Origin: Mesoaciditoga sp.
Lineage (GTDB): Bacteria > Thermotogota > Thermotogae > Mesoaciditogales > Mesoaciditogaceae
DNA length: 64,000 bases
Direction of reading: 5' to 3'
NCBI GenBank assembly: GCA_002878315.1
Contig: PNIW01000002.1
Span: 39,909 to 103,908, forward strand
The notes below the pieces were generated by a model. It saw nothing but the letters and a program-made list of their open reading frames with translations. It did not search any database and was not told the DNA's origin. The position numbers were made by a program, and so were the translations under genes. Below are positions 10,503 through 19,132 of the stretch, in pieces. Positions within the stretch are counted from its first letter, which is position 1. Every line of letters starts with the position of its first letter.

Positions 10503-11391
10503 ATTTTCCTTCCCCCCACTTTCTTACAAAATCCAAAAATTCACCCTCCAAATTAGACATTATTCTCTCTTTTTTTCTTATCATGAAAAAGTTTCTTTCT
10601 ATTTTCAAGTTTTCAATCTTCAGTACAATTATAGACCCATTTTTCTCATCCTCTTCGTAGATGAGTTTCGAAAGAAATCCAATTCCGGCACCATTCTTTA
10701 TCATGTATTTTATCGCTTCATTGCTTGATAAGGTAATGGCAACATTTGGCGTTATCCCGAGAGACTCGAATTTGTATTCTACCAATTTCCTTGTGCCGGA
10801 TCCTTTCTCGCGCAGGATCAATGGAAGAGAGTTTAAATCTTCGATCTCCATTTTGGAAGGAAGGGGAAAACTGGGAGAAGAGATGAGGTTCATTTCATCC
10901 ATGTAGAACTTTTCGCTCTCTAAAGACTTATGAAAGAAAGGTATCTCCACGAATCCTAACGATATCTCTTCATCCAAAATCTCTTCCACCACATCCGAAG
11001 TGTTTTGTATGTCAACTGAAAAATTGACGTTATGGACTCTTAAAAAATCTACCATTATCTTCGGAAGAAGGTAATCGCCTATTGTCTTGCTTGCTCCTAT
11101 CTTGAGCGTGGTTCCGATATTCTTTTGCAGGTTCGTTATTCTGTCGATCGTTTCATCGAAAACCCTTGAAAGACTTTCGAGTTCTTTGTATATTAAAAAT
11201 CCCTCTTCGGTTAATTTGAGAATATTACCTCCCTGGATCCTTTCAAACAACTTCACATTCAGTTTTTCTTCCATGTTCTTTATGTGCTGGGAAATTGCCG
11301 GCTGGCTTATAAAAAGATTTTTTGAGGCACCCGTTATACTTCCTGTATTTACAACTTCGAGAAATACCTTTATTTCATTTATATTTATCAT
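10492..11391 (-). CDS. LysR-family transcriptional regulator
   Basis: INEIKVFLEVVNTGSITGASKNLFISQPAISQHIKNMEEKLNVKLFER HTH; substrate-binding domain. Confidence 0.95.
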   Translation of the reverse strand: MININEIKVFLEVVNTGSITGASKNLFISQPAISQHIKNMEEKLNVKLFERIQGGNILKLTEEGFLIYKELESLSRVFDETIDRITNLQKNIGTTLKIGASKTIGDYLLPKIMVDFLRVHNVNFSVDIQNTSDVVEEILDEEISLGFVEIPFFHKSLESEKFYMDEMNLISSPSFPLPSKMEIEDLNSLPLILREKGSGTRKLVEYKFESLGITPNVAITLSSNEAIKYMIKNGAGIGFLSKLIYEEDEKNGSIIVLKIENLKIERNFFMIRKKERIMSNLEGEFLDFVRKWGEGKYVP

Positions 11392-11953
11392 TTTTTATCT
11401 CTCTGAGATTGTCCGGCAAAAGGGCATAGAGAGCCGGCTCTTTCTCGCACATTGACTGGAGCACATCGATGAGATCTTTGTTTTCAGAAGCCTTGGCAGC
11501 GATTGCCATAAAGATATCTTTATCATCTGAATATGAAAGTGCAACCGCAACGTCAAAGATCATATCCTGTGAAGGCTCATTTTCAAGTTCATAAAGTAAA
11601 TACTTTTCCGAGTCTTTAAAGCCCATCCTCGCAAGTGAACCATGAACTATTATGGCTTCTTCTTCCGTTTCGACAAGATTTAACAGCCTTTTTAGGTATT
11701 CAATTCCTCCCTTGCAATTCTTCTCACCTATTATGTCTGCCAAATAAAAGATGCCGGGATTCTTATCCTCTTTTTTCATCTCTGAATCTAATCTTTTTAT
11801 GATTTGATCGCAACAATCGAGTTCTAAAAGCGCGTCTGTAACTATATCGGCCATCTGCGCATCTCCTTCAAAAAGCAAATCTATCAATGCCGGAATGGCC
11901 TTATCACCTTTCTCTTCAACAATCCTGTTTATTAACCGATCTCTTTCGCTCAA
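11375..11953 (-). CDS. HEAT-repeat-like protein of unknown function
   Basis: 192 aa alpha-helical, IPALIDLLFEGDAQMADIVTDALLEL...ARMG pattern; between rex and lysR. Confidence 0.6.
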   Translation of the reverse strand: MSERDRLINRIVEEKGDKAIPALIDLLFEGDAQMADIVTDALLELDCCDQIIKRLDSEMKKEDKNPGIFYLADIIGEKNCKGGIEYLKRLLNLVETEEEAIIVHGSLARMGFKDSEKYLLYELENEPSQDMIFDVAVALSYSDDKDIFMAIAAKASENKDLIDVLQSMCEKEPALYALLPDNLREIKNDKYK

Positions 11954-12584
11954 TTTCTTTTACTCCTATTTTAAAAGTTAGCGCTTTAAAAGATATTGCT
12001 ATGTCTACATCTTCGATCTCCACATTTTCTATTTTTAACTTCACCGGCGCGAAATTGAGTATTCCCTTCACACCGGATTCAACAAGCATTTCTGCAACGT
12101 TCCTTGCCTCTGAAGAAGGCACGGCGATGACTCCTATTTCTATATTTAGATCCCTTACCTTCTCTTTAAGTTCCTCTATCGAGTAGACCGAAATCGATCT
12201 TGTGCCTATTTTTTTTCCTATCTTGGAAGGGTTCCTATCAAAGAAGGCGATTATTCTGTATCCTTCCTTGAAAAACTCCGTGTGATTTGCAAGTGCCGTA
12301 CCTATATTTCCAGCGCCTACAATGCATACGTTCCATGTTTTGTTTATGCTCAAGAGGTTTTCCAAAGAAAGTTTCAATTCCTTAAGTTCATATCCAGTGC
12401 CTCTTTTGCCAAATTCTCCGAAGTAGGAAAGATCCTTTCTTATCTGGCTCGGCTTGAGGGCAAGCCTTTCGCCGAGTTCCTGAGATGAGGTCACCTCTTT
12501 TCCCTCTGAAAGCAAGGAAACGACACATCTATGGTAAAGCGCCAATCTTTTGGATACCGGATTTGGAACTTTCATGTTTTCCAC
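11916..12584 (-). CDS. rex: Redox-sensing transcriptional repressor Rex
   Basis: VPNPVSKRLALYHRCVVSLL...SSQELGERLALKPSQIRKDLSYFGEFGKRGTGY; Rossmann VGAGNIGTALA. Confidence 0.95.
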   Translation of the reverse strand: MENMKVPNPVSKRLALYHRCVVSLLSEGKEVTSSQELGERLALKPSQIRKDLSYFGEFGKRGTGYELKELKLSLENLLSINKTWNVCIVGAGNIGTALANHTEFFKEGYRIIAFFDRNPSKIGKKIGTRSISVYSIEELKEKVRDLNIEIGVIAVPSSEARNVAEMLVESGVKGILNFAPVKLKIENVEIEDVDIAISFKALTFKIGVKEIERKRSVNKQDC

Positions 12585-12585
12585 C

Positions 12586-15027
12586 TTAAACCACTATGTT
12601 AACAACATTTTTGGCGACAAAGACCTTTTGAGGAGTCTTTCCGTTCAGCAAAGTCTTTATCTTTTCATTATCGATCGCTATTTTTTTCAACTCTTCTTCT
12701 GACAGATTTGCGCTTACCGTCTCCTTTGCCCTTAACTTTCCGTTGATCATTATGACTATTTCCACCTTTCTCGGCAGAATCGCGTGTTCGTCATAAGATG
12801 GCCATTCGGCATTCGCGACAAACGACTTTTCGCCCATTCTTTCCCATAATTCTTCCGCTATATGGGGGGCGAAAGGTGAAAGGGCTGGAACGAATTTATG
12901 CGCAAATTCATCGATCAATTCAACATTTATCTTTTCTTTTGCCGTTGATTTGACATAATCGTTGAATAGATTAACGAGTTCCATGAATCCACTTACGACC
13001 GTGTTAAATCTGAAATCCCCTTCTATGTCATTTGTTATTTTTTTAAGAATTGAATGAAGTTTCCTTCTTATTTCGTACTCCTCGTCATTTAATGGCCTTC
13101 CTGATTTTTTCATATTCATAAGAGGTATGATCTCTTCAAAGAGATTCCACAGTCTTGAGACAAACCTTGAAACGCCTTCAATTCCGGAATCAAGCCATTC
13201 GGCATCTTTTTCGGGAGGGCCCATAAAAAGTATGTAAAGCCTTAGAGTGTCCGCACCGTATTTTTCCACCATGTCATCGGGCGAGACAACGTTGCCTTTG
13301 GATTTGGACATCTTGGCCCCGTCTTTGTATATCATTCCCTGGGTAAAAAGATTTTTAAAAGGTTCGTCGAAGGACAGATAACCGCCATCTCTTAAAACCT
13401 TCGTTATAAAGCGGGAATACAAAAGATGTAAAATCGCATGTTCCACGCCGCCTATGTACTGATCTACCGGTAACCATTCATCCACATCTGACTTTACAAA
13501 AGGTCGATCCTTTTCGTGCGGATTTACATATCTTAAGTAGTACCATGAAGAATCGACGAATGTATCCATAGTGTCGCTCTCTCTTATCGCCGGTCCTCCG
13601 CACTTCGGGCATGTTGTGTGCAGAAACTTTTCATCGTAAGAGAGTGGGGACCTCCCGGTCGGATCGAATTTAACGTCCCGCGGTAATTTGACTGGCAGAT
13701 CTTTTTCCGGAACGGGGACAATTCCGCATTTTTCGCAGTAAACGATGGGAATAGGGGCTCCCCAGTATCTCTGGCGGGATATTAACCAGTCGCGCAATTT
13801 GTAATTGACAGATCTTCTCCCAATTCCGTTTTTTTCGAGATAATCGATTATTCTCACAATAGCCTCATCATTTTTCATACCAGTGAAAGGTCCAGAATTT
13901 TCAAGAAGGCCGTTTCCATCGTAAGGAAGTTCTCCGTCTGAGGAGACAACCCTTTCTATCGGAAGATCATATTTTTTTGCGAAGGCGTAATCTCTGAGAT
14001 CATGGGCTGGAACCGCCATTATAGCACCTGTACCGTATTCGTAAAGGATGTAATTGGCAACGTATATTGGAACCTCTCTTCCGTTGACAGGGTTTATCGC
14101 ATGGGTACCAAGGAAAACCCCTTCTTTTGGCGCGTCGGAGGAGAATCTTTCAAACCTGTTTTCTGAAAGATTTATCTTTGTCAAAAATTCATCAACTTCG
14201 TGCCTTCTTGATGGAATGGTAAGTTCGTCTATCAGAGGAGATTCAGGGGCGATGGCCATAAAGGTAACTCCCCATAAAGTATCGGGACGAGTGGTGAATA
14301 TTTTAAGCGTCTTTCCGCTTTCTTTTATCTTGAAATCAACTTCCGCGCCGATACTTTTGCCTATCCAATTTCTCTGCATCGTCTTTACATTTTCAGGCCA
14401 TCCCGTTAATTTATCTATGAAGGTATCGAGTTCCTCGGCGTAATTTGTTATTTTAAAATACCACTGTTCAAGTTGTTTTATGACAACTGGAGTGCCGCAT
14501 CTTTCGCACTTTCCATCGACAACCTGCTCATTTGCGAGGACGGTTTTACATGAAGGGCACCAGTTAACAGGCCCGCTCTTTTTGTAAGCAAGGCCCTTTT
14601 CGTAAAGTTTAAGAAAGATCCACTGTGTCCATTTGTAATAATCTTCTTTGTAGGTTATCACTTCTCTGTCCCAGTCATAACTTATCCCTAATTTCTTTAT
14701 CTGGCTTCTTATTTTATTTATATTCTCTCTTGTCCAGTCTTCGGGATGAATATTGCCATGGGCTATGGCCGCGTTTTCTGCGGGAAGACCAAAAGAATCG
14801 TAGCCAAAAGGATTCAAAACGTTGTAGCCACGCATCCTTTTGTATCTTGACACGACATCGCCGATGGTGTAATTCTTAACATGCCCAACATGGAGCGTTC
14901 CTGAAGGATATGGAAACATGACAAGAGAATAGTACTTGGGCTTTGTCGAATGGTTTGGAGTATGAAAGATGCCACTCTCTTCCCATTTATTTTGCCATTT
15001 AGCCTCTATTTTGTCAGGTTCGTACAT
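12586..15027 (-). CDS. leuS: Leucine--tRNA ligase
   Basis: 813 aa; FPYPSGTLHVGHVKNY, KMSKSKGN. Confidence 0.98.
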   Translation of the reverse strand: MYEPDKIEAKWQNKWEESGIFHTPNHSTKPKYYSLVMFPYPSGTLHVGHVKNYTIGDVVSRYKRMRGYNVLNPFGYDSFGLPAENAAIAHGNIHPEDWTRENINKIRSQIKKLGISYDWDREVITYKEDYYKWTQWIFLKLYEKGLAYKKSGPVNWCPSCKTVLANEQVVDGKCERCGTPVVIKQLEQWYFKITNYAEELDTFIDKLTGWPENVKTMQRNWIGKSIGAEVDFKIKESGKTLKIFTTRPDTLWGVTFMAIAPESPLIDELTIPSRRHEVDEFLTKINLSENRFERFSSDAPKEGVFLGTHAINPVNGREVPIYVANYILYEYGTGAIMAVPAHDLRDYAFAKKYDLPIERVVSSDGELPYDGNGLLENSGPFTGMKNDEAIVRIIDYLEKNGIGRRSVNYKLRDWLISRQRYWGAPIPIVYCEKCGIVPVPEKDLPVKLPRDVKFDPTGRSPLSYDEKFLHTTCPKCGGPAIRESDTMDTFVDSSWYYLRYVNPHEKDRPFVKSDVDEWLPVDQYIGGVEHAILHLLYSRFITKVLRDGGYLSFDEPFKNLFTQGMIYKDGAKMSKSKGNVVSPDDMVEKYGADTLRLYILFMGPPEKDAEWLDSGIEGVSRFVSRLWNLFEEIIPLMNMKKSGRPLNDEEYEIRRKLHSILKKITNDIEGDFRFNTVVSGFMELVNLFNDYVKSTAKEKINVELIDEFAHKFVPALSPFAPHIAEELWERMGEKSFVANAEWPSYDEHAILPRKVEIVIMINGKLRAKETVSANLSEEELKKIAIDNEKIKTLLNGKTPQKVFVAKNVVNIVV

Positions 15028-15366
15028 TTAAACCTCCTTCACATCGAGTCTTTCAGTGTCTGACCACAAAGACTCTATATCGTAAAATTCTCTCGCCGCT
15101 TTTGTAAAAATGTTAACCACTATATCTCCCGCATCGACTATCATCCAGTTATGATCATCGCTTTTGTCATAAAAAATTATCTCGTGATTGTGGGATTTCA
15201 AAATTTGGAGCACTCTATCCCTTATAGATCTCATATTCACGCTTGAATTGGCCGTTGCTATTACAAAATAATCGGTTAGATAACTTAAGCCTTTCATCTT
15301 CAAAATCACAAGATCAGGATCTTCTTCCTTAAGAATCTCATCGCATATCTCTCTTAAAAGAGACAA
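15028..15366 (-). CDS. rsfS: Ribosomal silencing factor RsfS
   Basis: MKGLSYLTDYFVIATANSSVNMRSIRDRV...WMIVDAGDIVVNIF. Confidence 0.95.
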   Translation of the reverse strand: MSLLREICDEILKEEDPDLVILKMKGLSYLTDYFVIATANSSVNMRSIRDRVLQILKSHNHEIIFYDKSDDHNWMIVDAGDIVVNIFTKAAREFYDIESLWSDTERLDVKEV

Positions 15367-15380
15367 AGATCTTTACCTCC

Positions 15381-17195
15381 CTACTCGACAGTAACACTCT
15401 TTGCAAGATTTCTCGGCATATCTATGTTAAGATTCCTATCATTGGCGATGTTGTAAGCAAAAAGTTGAAGGGATATTCCGACAACGAAAGGATAAAGGTA
15501 ACTTTCGAGATCCGGAACGCGTATGACATCATTTACAAGAGAAGAAACCTTGCGATCCGAGGCGCTTACTATTGCTACAACCTGGGAATTCCTTGCCTTT
15601 GTCTCAAGCACATTTGAAATCATCTTGTCTTTCAACTCATCATCAACGACGATGGCCATGACAGGAAATTTTTCATCAAGCAAGGCTATCGGTCCGTGTT
15701 TTAATTCTCCGGCCTGATAACCAACGGCATTTGTATAGCTTATCTCCTTCAATTTTAGAGCGCCCTCTAACGCCGAAGGATAGTTTATTCCCCTTCCTAT
15801 ATACATGAAGTTGGTATATCCAACGTATTTGTCAGCAATTGATTTTATGGAATCTTCCTGCGTTAGAATAAAATTGTCAACGATCTCTGGCAACTTCATA
15901 AGATTTTTTACTATCTCGGGATGATTGCCTCCCATCAATTGATCCATATAAAGGGCAAAAAGATAAAGAACCGTTATCTGCCCTATGTACGCCTTTGTGG
16001 ATGCAACACTTATCTCCGGACCTGCATTTATGTAAAGTGTCCTGTCTGCCTCCCTCGTAAGAGTTGATCCGACTACATTGGATATGGCAAGCACCCTCCC
16101 GCCGAGAGATCTGACAAGTCTCACACTCTCTAACGTGTCCGCCGTTTCTCCCGACTGGCTTATTGCGATGTTAAGCACCTTATCGTCTATAAAAATATTT
16201 CTGTATCTGAATTCTGAAGAAACCTCAACTTCAACGTCAAAAGGTCTTAGCTTTTCAAGAAAGTATTTGAAAACGAGTCCCGCGTGAAAACTCGTGCCAC
16301 ATGCTATCACATTTATTTTTCTGAGGTTTTTGATGTATTCGTTCCAGTCTTTGATCTCTTCGAAGAAGACTTTTTCATTTTTTATTCGTCCCATAAGGGC
16401 GTCGGAAATGACACGGGGCTCTTCGTGGATTTCTTTCATCATGAAATGCTTGTATCCACCCTTTTCGGCCGATTTTTCATCCCAGTTTATGTGGTAGAAA
16501 TGATTTTCAACAGGTTTGCCAGAACTTTCAAAGATCTCGAATTTATTCCTTTTTAATCTCGCAATCTGACCATCTTCGAGAAAGACGACATCTCTGCTTA
16601 CTGAAATCAAAGGTGTTACATCCGATGCACAATAGGTGCCATAATTATTTGCCGCAATGACAAGAGGGCTTTTCTTTCTTGCGAATATAACTTCGTCTTC
16701 GATATCCGCGTGTATAACGCCTATTGCGTAAGTTCCTTCTAAATCGAGAGTTGCAAGCCTGACGGCCTCGAAAAGATCTCCTCGAAAATACTTTTCTGTA
16801 AGGTGCGCTATGACCTCGGTATCTGTCTGCGAGACGAATGTGTGGCCTTCGGATGTCAACCTATCCCTTAGGGTGGCAAAATTCTCTATTATACCGTTAT
16901 GGACTACGGCTATCTTTTTGGTACAGTCCATCTGTGGGTGGGCATTCACATCTGTGGGCATGCCGTGTGTTGCCCATCTTGTGTGCGCTATGCCGGCATT
17001 TATCTTTTCTTCTAACCTTCCATTCATTAAAGATCTAAGTGCGTCCACCTTGCCGGTTCTCTTTTCAACGACAAGATTTTTTGATTTCACGAAGGCTATA
17101 CCGGCAGAATCATATCCTCTGTATTCGAGTTTTTTGAGACCGTTAACAAGATCTTCTACTTTTCCCTCTCCTATAAAGCCGTATATTCCACACAT
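15381..17195 (-). CDS. glmS: Glutamine--fructose-6-phosphate aminotransferase (isomerizing)
   Basis: MCGIYGFIG nucleophile Cys after Met; SIS domains ISQSGETADTL; start refined to place Cys at position 2. Confidence 0.97.
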   Translation of the reverse strand: MCGIYGFIGEGKVEDLVNGLKKLEYRGYDSAGIAFVKSKNLVVEKRTGKVDALRSLMNGRLEEKINAGIAHTRWATHGMPTDVNAHPQMDCTKKIAVVHNGIIENFATLRDRLTSEGHTFVSQTDTEVIAHLTEKYFRGDLFEAVRLATLDLEGTYAIGVIHADIEDEVIFARKKSPLVIAANNYGTYCASDVTPLISVSRDVVFLEDGQIARLKRNKFEIFESSGKPVENHFYHINWDEKSAEKGGYKHFMMKEIHEEPRVISDALMGRIKNEKVFFEEIKDWNEYIKNLRKINVIACGTSFHAGLVFKYFLEKLRPFDVEVEVSSEFRYRNIFIDDKVLNIAISQSGETADTLESVRLVRSLGGRVLAISNVVGSTLTREADRTLYINAGPEISVASTKAYIGQITVLYLFALYMDQLMGGNHPEIVKNLMKLPEIVDNFILTQEDSIKSIADKYVGYTNFMYIGRGINYPSALEGALKLKEISYTNAVGYQAGELKHGPIALLDEKFPVMAIVVDDELKDKMISNVLETKARNSQVVAIVSASDRKVSSLVNDVIRVPDLESYLYPFVVGISLQLFAYNIANDRNLNIDMPRNLAKSVTVE

Positions 17196-17196
17196 C

Positions 17197-18180
17197 TTAA
17201 ACACTTCCCCGTATTATGTCGATGATTTTCTTGTCTATTCCAACTGCGGCAACATTCAAAGCGTTGAAAATGGCCTTAGAGTCCGAAGCGCCGTGCGCCT
17301 TAACGGCAATGCCGTTGACTCCGAGGAGAAATGCCCCGCTGTACTTTCTGTAGTCGAGAGATTCTTTGAATCTATCAAAAGTGCCCTTCATCAGAAGCGC
17401 ACCTATTTTCTGAAATACATTGGAATTCTTTATCGATCTCTTTAGCATATCCGAGACAAAAAGCCCCACTCCCTCAGATGTCTTCAAGACTATATTACCA
17501 CTAAAACCATCTGAAAGAACCACATCAACATCCCCGTAGAAGACATCCCTTCCCTCTACGTTTCCGCAGAAGGCTTCTCCGAATTTGTTTTTTAACAATG
17601 AATGGGCCTCTTTTAAAAGATCTGGCCCCTTTTCCTCCTCTGCGCCGACATTCAACAGGCCAACTTTCGGATTTTGCTTGTTCAGAATTCCTTTCGCATA
17701 TGCAACCCCCATTATTCCGAGTTGGACATAATGCTGTGGCTTTAGAGAAAGGTTGGCACCGGCATCTATGAGGACCGTTCCGCCACTTTTAGACGGCATA
17801 ACGGTTGCTATTGCCGGCCTCTCTATTCCTTCCAGCCTGCCGAGCAAAAAGGTCCCCAAAACAAGCAAAGCACCGGTATTCCCCGCACTCACAAACCCGT
17901 CTGCCTTTCCCTCTTTCACAAGTGCCGCGGCAACATTCATAGATGAGTCTTTTCTTTTTAGTATTTCAGTAGGTTTTGCACTCATTCCAAACCTTTCGGG
18001 CGCATTTACTATTTCTATTTTTGAATCTTTTGGAATAAGAGAAGATATTTTTTCCGCATCTCCAACAAGTGTGACCTTGTGTCCTGTTTTTTCAATGAAC
18101 AAAAGCGCTCCCTTTACTTCTTCATAGGGAGCGTGATCTCCTCCGAATGCATCAAGCGCTATGTGCGCCAACGATGTCAC
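17197..18180 (-). CDS. plsX: Phosphate acyltransferase PlsX
   Basis: IALDAFGGDHAP, LLNVGAEEEKGPDLLKEA, SDGFSGNIVLKTSEG. Confidence 0.96.
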   Translation of the reverse strand: MTSLAHIALDAFGGDHAPYEEVKGALLFIEKTGHKVTLVGDAEKISSLIPKDSKIEIVNAPERFGMSAKPTEILKRKDSSMNVAAALVKEGKADGFVSAGNTGALLVLGTFLLGRLEGIERPAIATVMPSKSGGTVLIDAGANLSLKPQHYVQLGIMGVAYAKGILNKQNPKVGLLNVGAEEEKGPDLLKEAHSLLKNKFGEAFCGNVEGRDVFYGDVDVVLSDGFSGNIVLKTSEGVGLFVSDMLKRSIKNSNVFQKIGALLMKGTFDRFKESLDYRKYSGAFLLGVNGIAVKAHGASDSKAIFNALNVAAVGIDKKIIDIIRGSV

Positions 18181-18365
18181 TCCTTAACTTCAAGAACCTG
18201 TTTTCCGTTATAATACCCACATTTCATACAAACATGATGTGGCAGCATAGGTTCTCCACAATGCGGACATTTTGTGACGGTCACATGTTTGTCACGGTAA
18301 TAGACAGATCTTCTTCTGTTTGTTCTTGTCAGAGAAGGCTTTTTCTTTGGAACGGCCATTTTCAT
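18177..18365 (-). CDS. rpmF: 50S ribosomal protein L32
   Basis: MAVPKKKPSLTRTNRRRS, CPHCGEPMLPHHVCMKCGYYNGKQVL. Confidence 0.96.
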   Translation of the reverse strand: MKMAVPKKKPSLTRTNRRRSVYYRDKHVTVTKCPHCGEPMLPHHVCMKCGYYNGKQVLEVKE

Positions 18366-18904
18366 TCTCCTTTCGATTCAAAAGATATCTTTTTTAAAGC
18401 GTAGAATGGAGAGTCAATTTTTTCATCTTCATATTCACATACGTGATCTGGATGTTCATTCAAATTAGTCCCGCAATGCGGACATAAACCCTTACAATCC
18501 GGCTTGCAAAGTACCTTCATTGGTATTTCAAGCAGTATTGACTCGATAATCCTGTCTGTAAGATCCAAAAATTCCATTGTTGGGTTGTAATAAAAAACGC
18601 CCACTTCATCCATAACTTCTTCGACTTCTTTGACTTTCGGATTCTCGACGTAGACCGCTTCTACTCTTCCGTTTATATCAACCTCAACCGGTTCAAGGCA
18701 CCTGTCGCACGGATGAATTATTTGAGTTTTAACCTCTCCGCTGACATATACCCTTTGAGAAGAAAACTCTACTTCCAAGTCAATCTTTACAGGCCGGGAA
18801 TAAGGATAAGATTCTCCTTCCAAATCCAGATCCGTCCATTGCTCTGTTTCGTTGATCTTTATCTTTTGTTCGTGCTTTAAAGTTTCAAGTTTTATTTTCA
18901 ACAT
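18362..18904 (-). CDS. DUF177 / YceD-family protein (upstream of rpmF)
   Basis: CDRCLEPVEVDINGRVEAVY; CKPDCKGLCPHCGTNLNEHPDH; start refined to ATG with AAGGTGA SD; ORF track start 18913 is GTG. Confidence 0.85.
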   Translation of the reverse strand: MLKIKLETLKHEQKIKINETEQWTDLDLEGESYPYSRPVKIDLEVEFSSQRVYVSGEVKTQIIHPCDRCLEPVEVDINGRVEAVYVENPKVKEVEEVMDEVGVFYYNPTMEFLDLTDRIIESILLEIPMKVLCKPDCKGLCPHCGTNLNEHPDHVCEYEDEKIDSPFYALKKISFESKGE

Positions 18905-18915
18905 ATCATTCACCT

Positions 18916-18992
18916 TGGCGTGCCCGGGGAGATTTGAACTCCCGATCTATAGATCCGCAGTCTATCGCTCTATCCAGCTGAGCTACGGGCAC
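18916..18992 (-). tRNA. tRNA-Arg (GCG anticodon)
   Basis: GTGCCCG-TA-GCTCAGCTGGATAGAGC-G-ATAGA-CTGCGGA-TCTAT-AGATC-GGGAGTTCAAATCTCCC-CGGGCAC-G-CCA; full cloverleaf, CCA encoded. Confidence 0.93.
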
Positions 18993-18995
18993 AAC

Positions 18996-19069
18996 TGGCG
19001 GAGAGAGTGGGATTTGAACCCACGGTGGGAAAATCCCACGCTTGCCTTCGACCGCTCGGCCATCTCTCC
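18996..19069 (-). tRNA. tRNA-Ser-like gene lacking a recognisable anticodon arm (defective/atypical)
   Basis: GGAGAGA-TG-GCCGAGCGGTCGAAGGC-A-AGCGTGGGATTTTCCCACC-GTGGGTTCAAATCCCAC-TCTCTCC-G-CCA; acceptor, Ser-type D arm, variable-arm-like hairpin and T arm present; only 19 nt between base 26 and T stem. Confidence 0.75.
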
Positions 19070-19081
19070 AATTACTTTAGA

Positions 19082-19110
19082 AGTATATCACAAAAAATCC
19101 AATTGCTCAA
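19082..19110 (-). promoter_or_regulatory. Sigma70-type promoter for the tRNA pair
   Basis: Minus strand TTGAGC-N17-TATACT immediately upstream of the Ser-like tRNA. Confidence 0.7.
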
Positions 19111-19132
19111 GGGGTGTATGTGTAATATGTTG

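Noticed and set aside
16810-17445. 211-aa plus-strand ORF
   Set aside because: Antisense to glmS/plsX, low-complexity translation typical of shadow ORFs; the coding evidence is on the minus strand.
19024-19043. Reading the hairpin GTGGGATTTTCCCAC as an anticodon arm with a TTT-like anticodon
   Set aside because: Loop would be 5 nt, or 7 nt with no U33, leaves no variable arm, and contradicts the Ser-type body.
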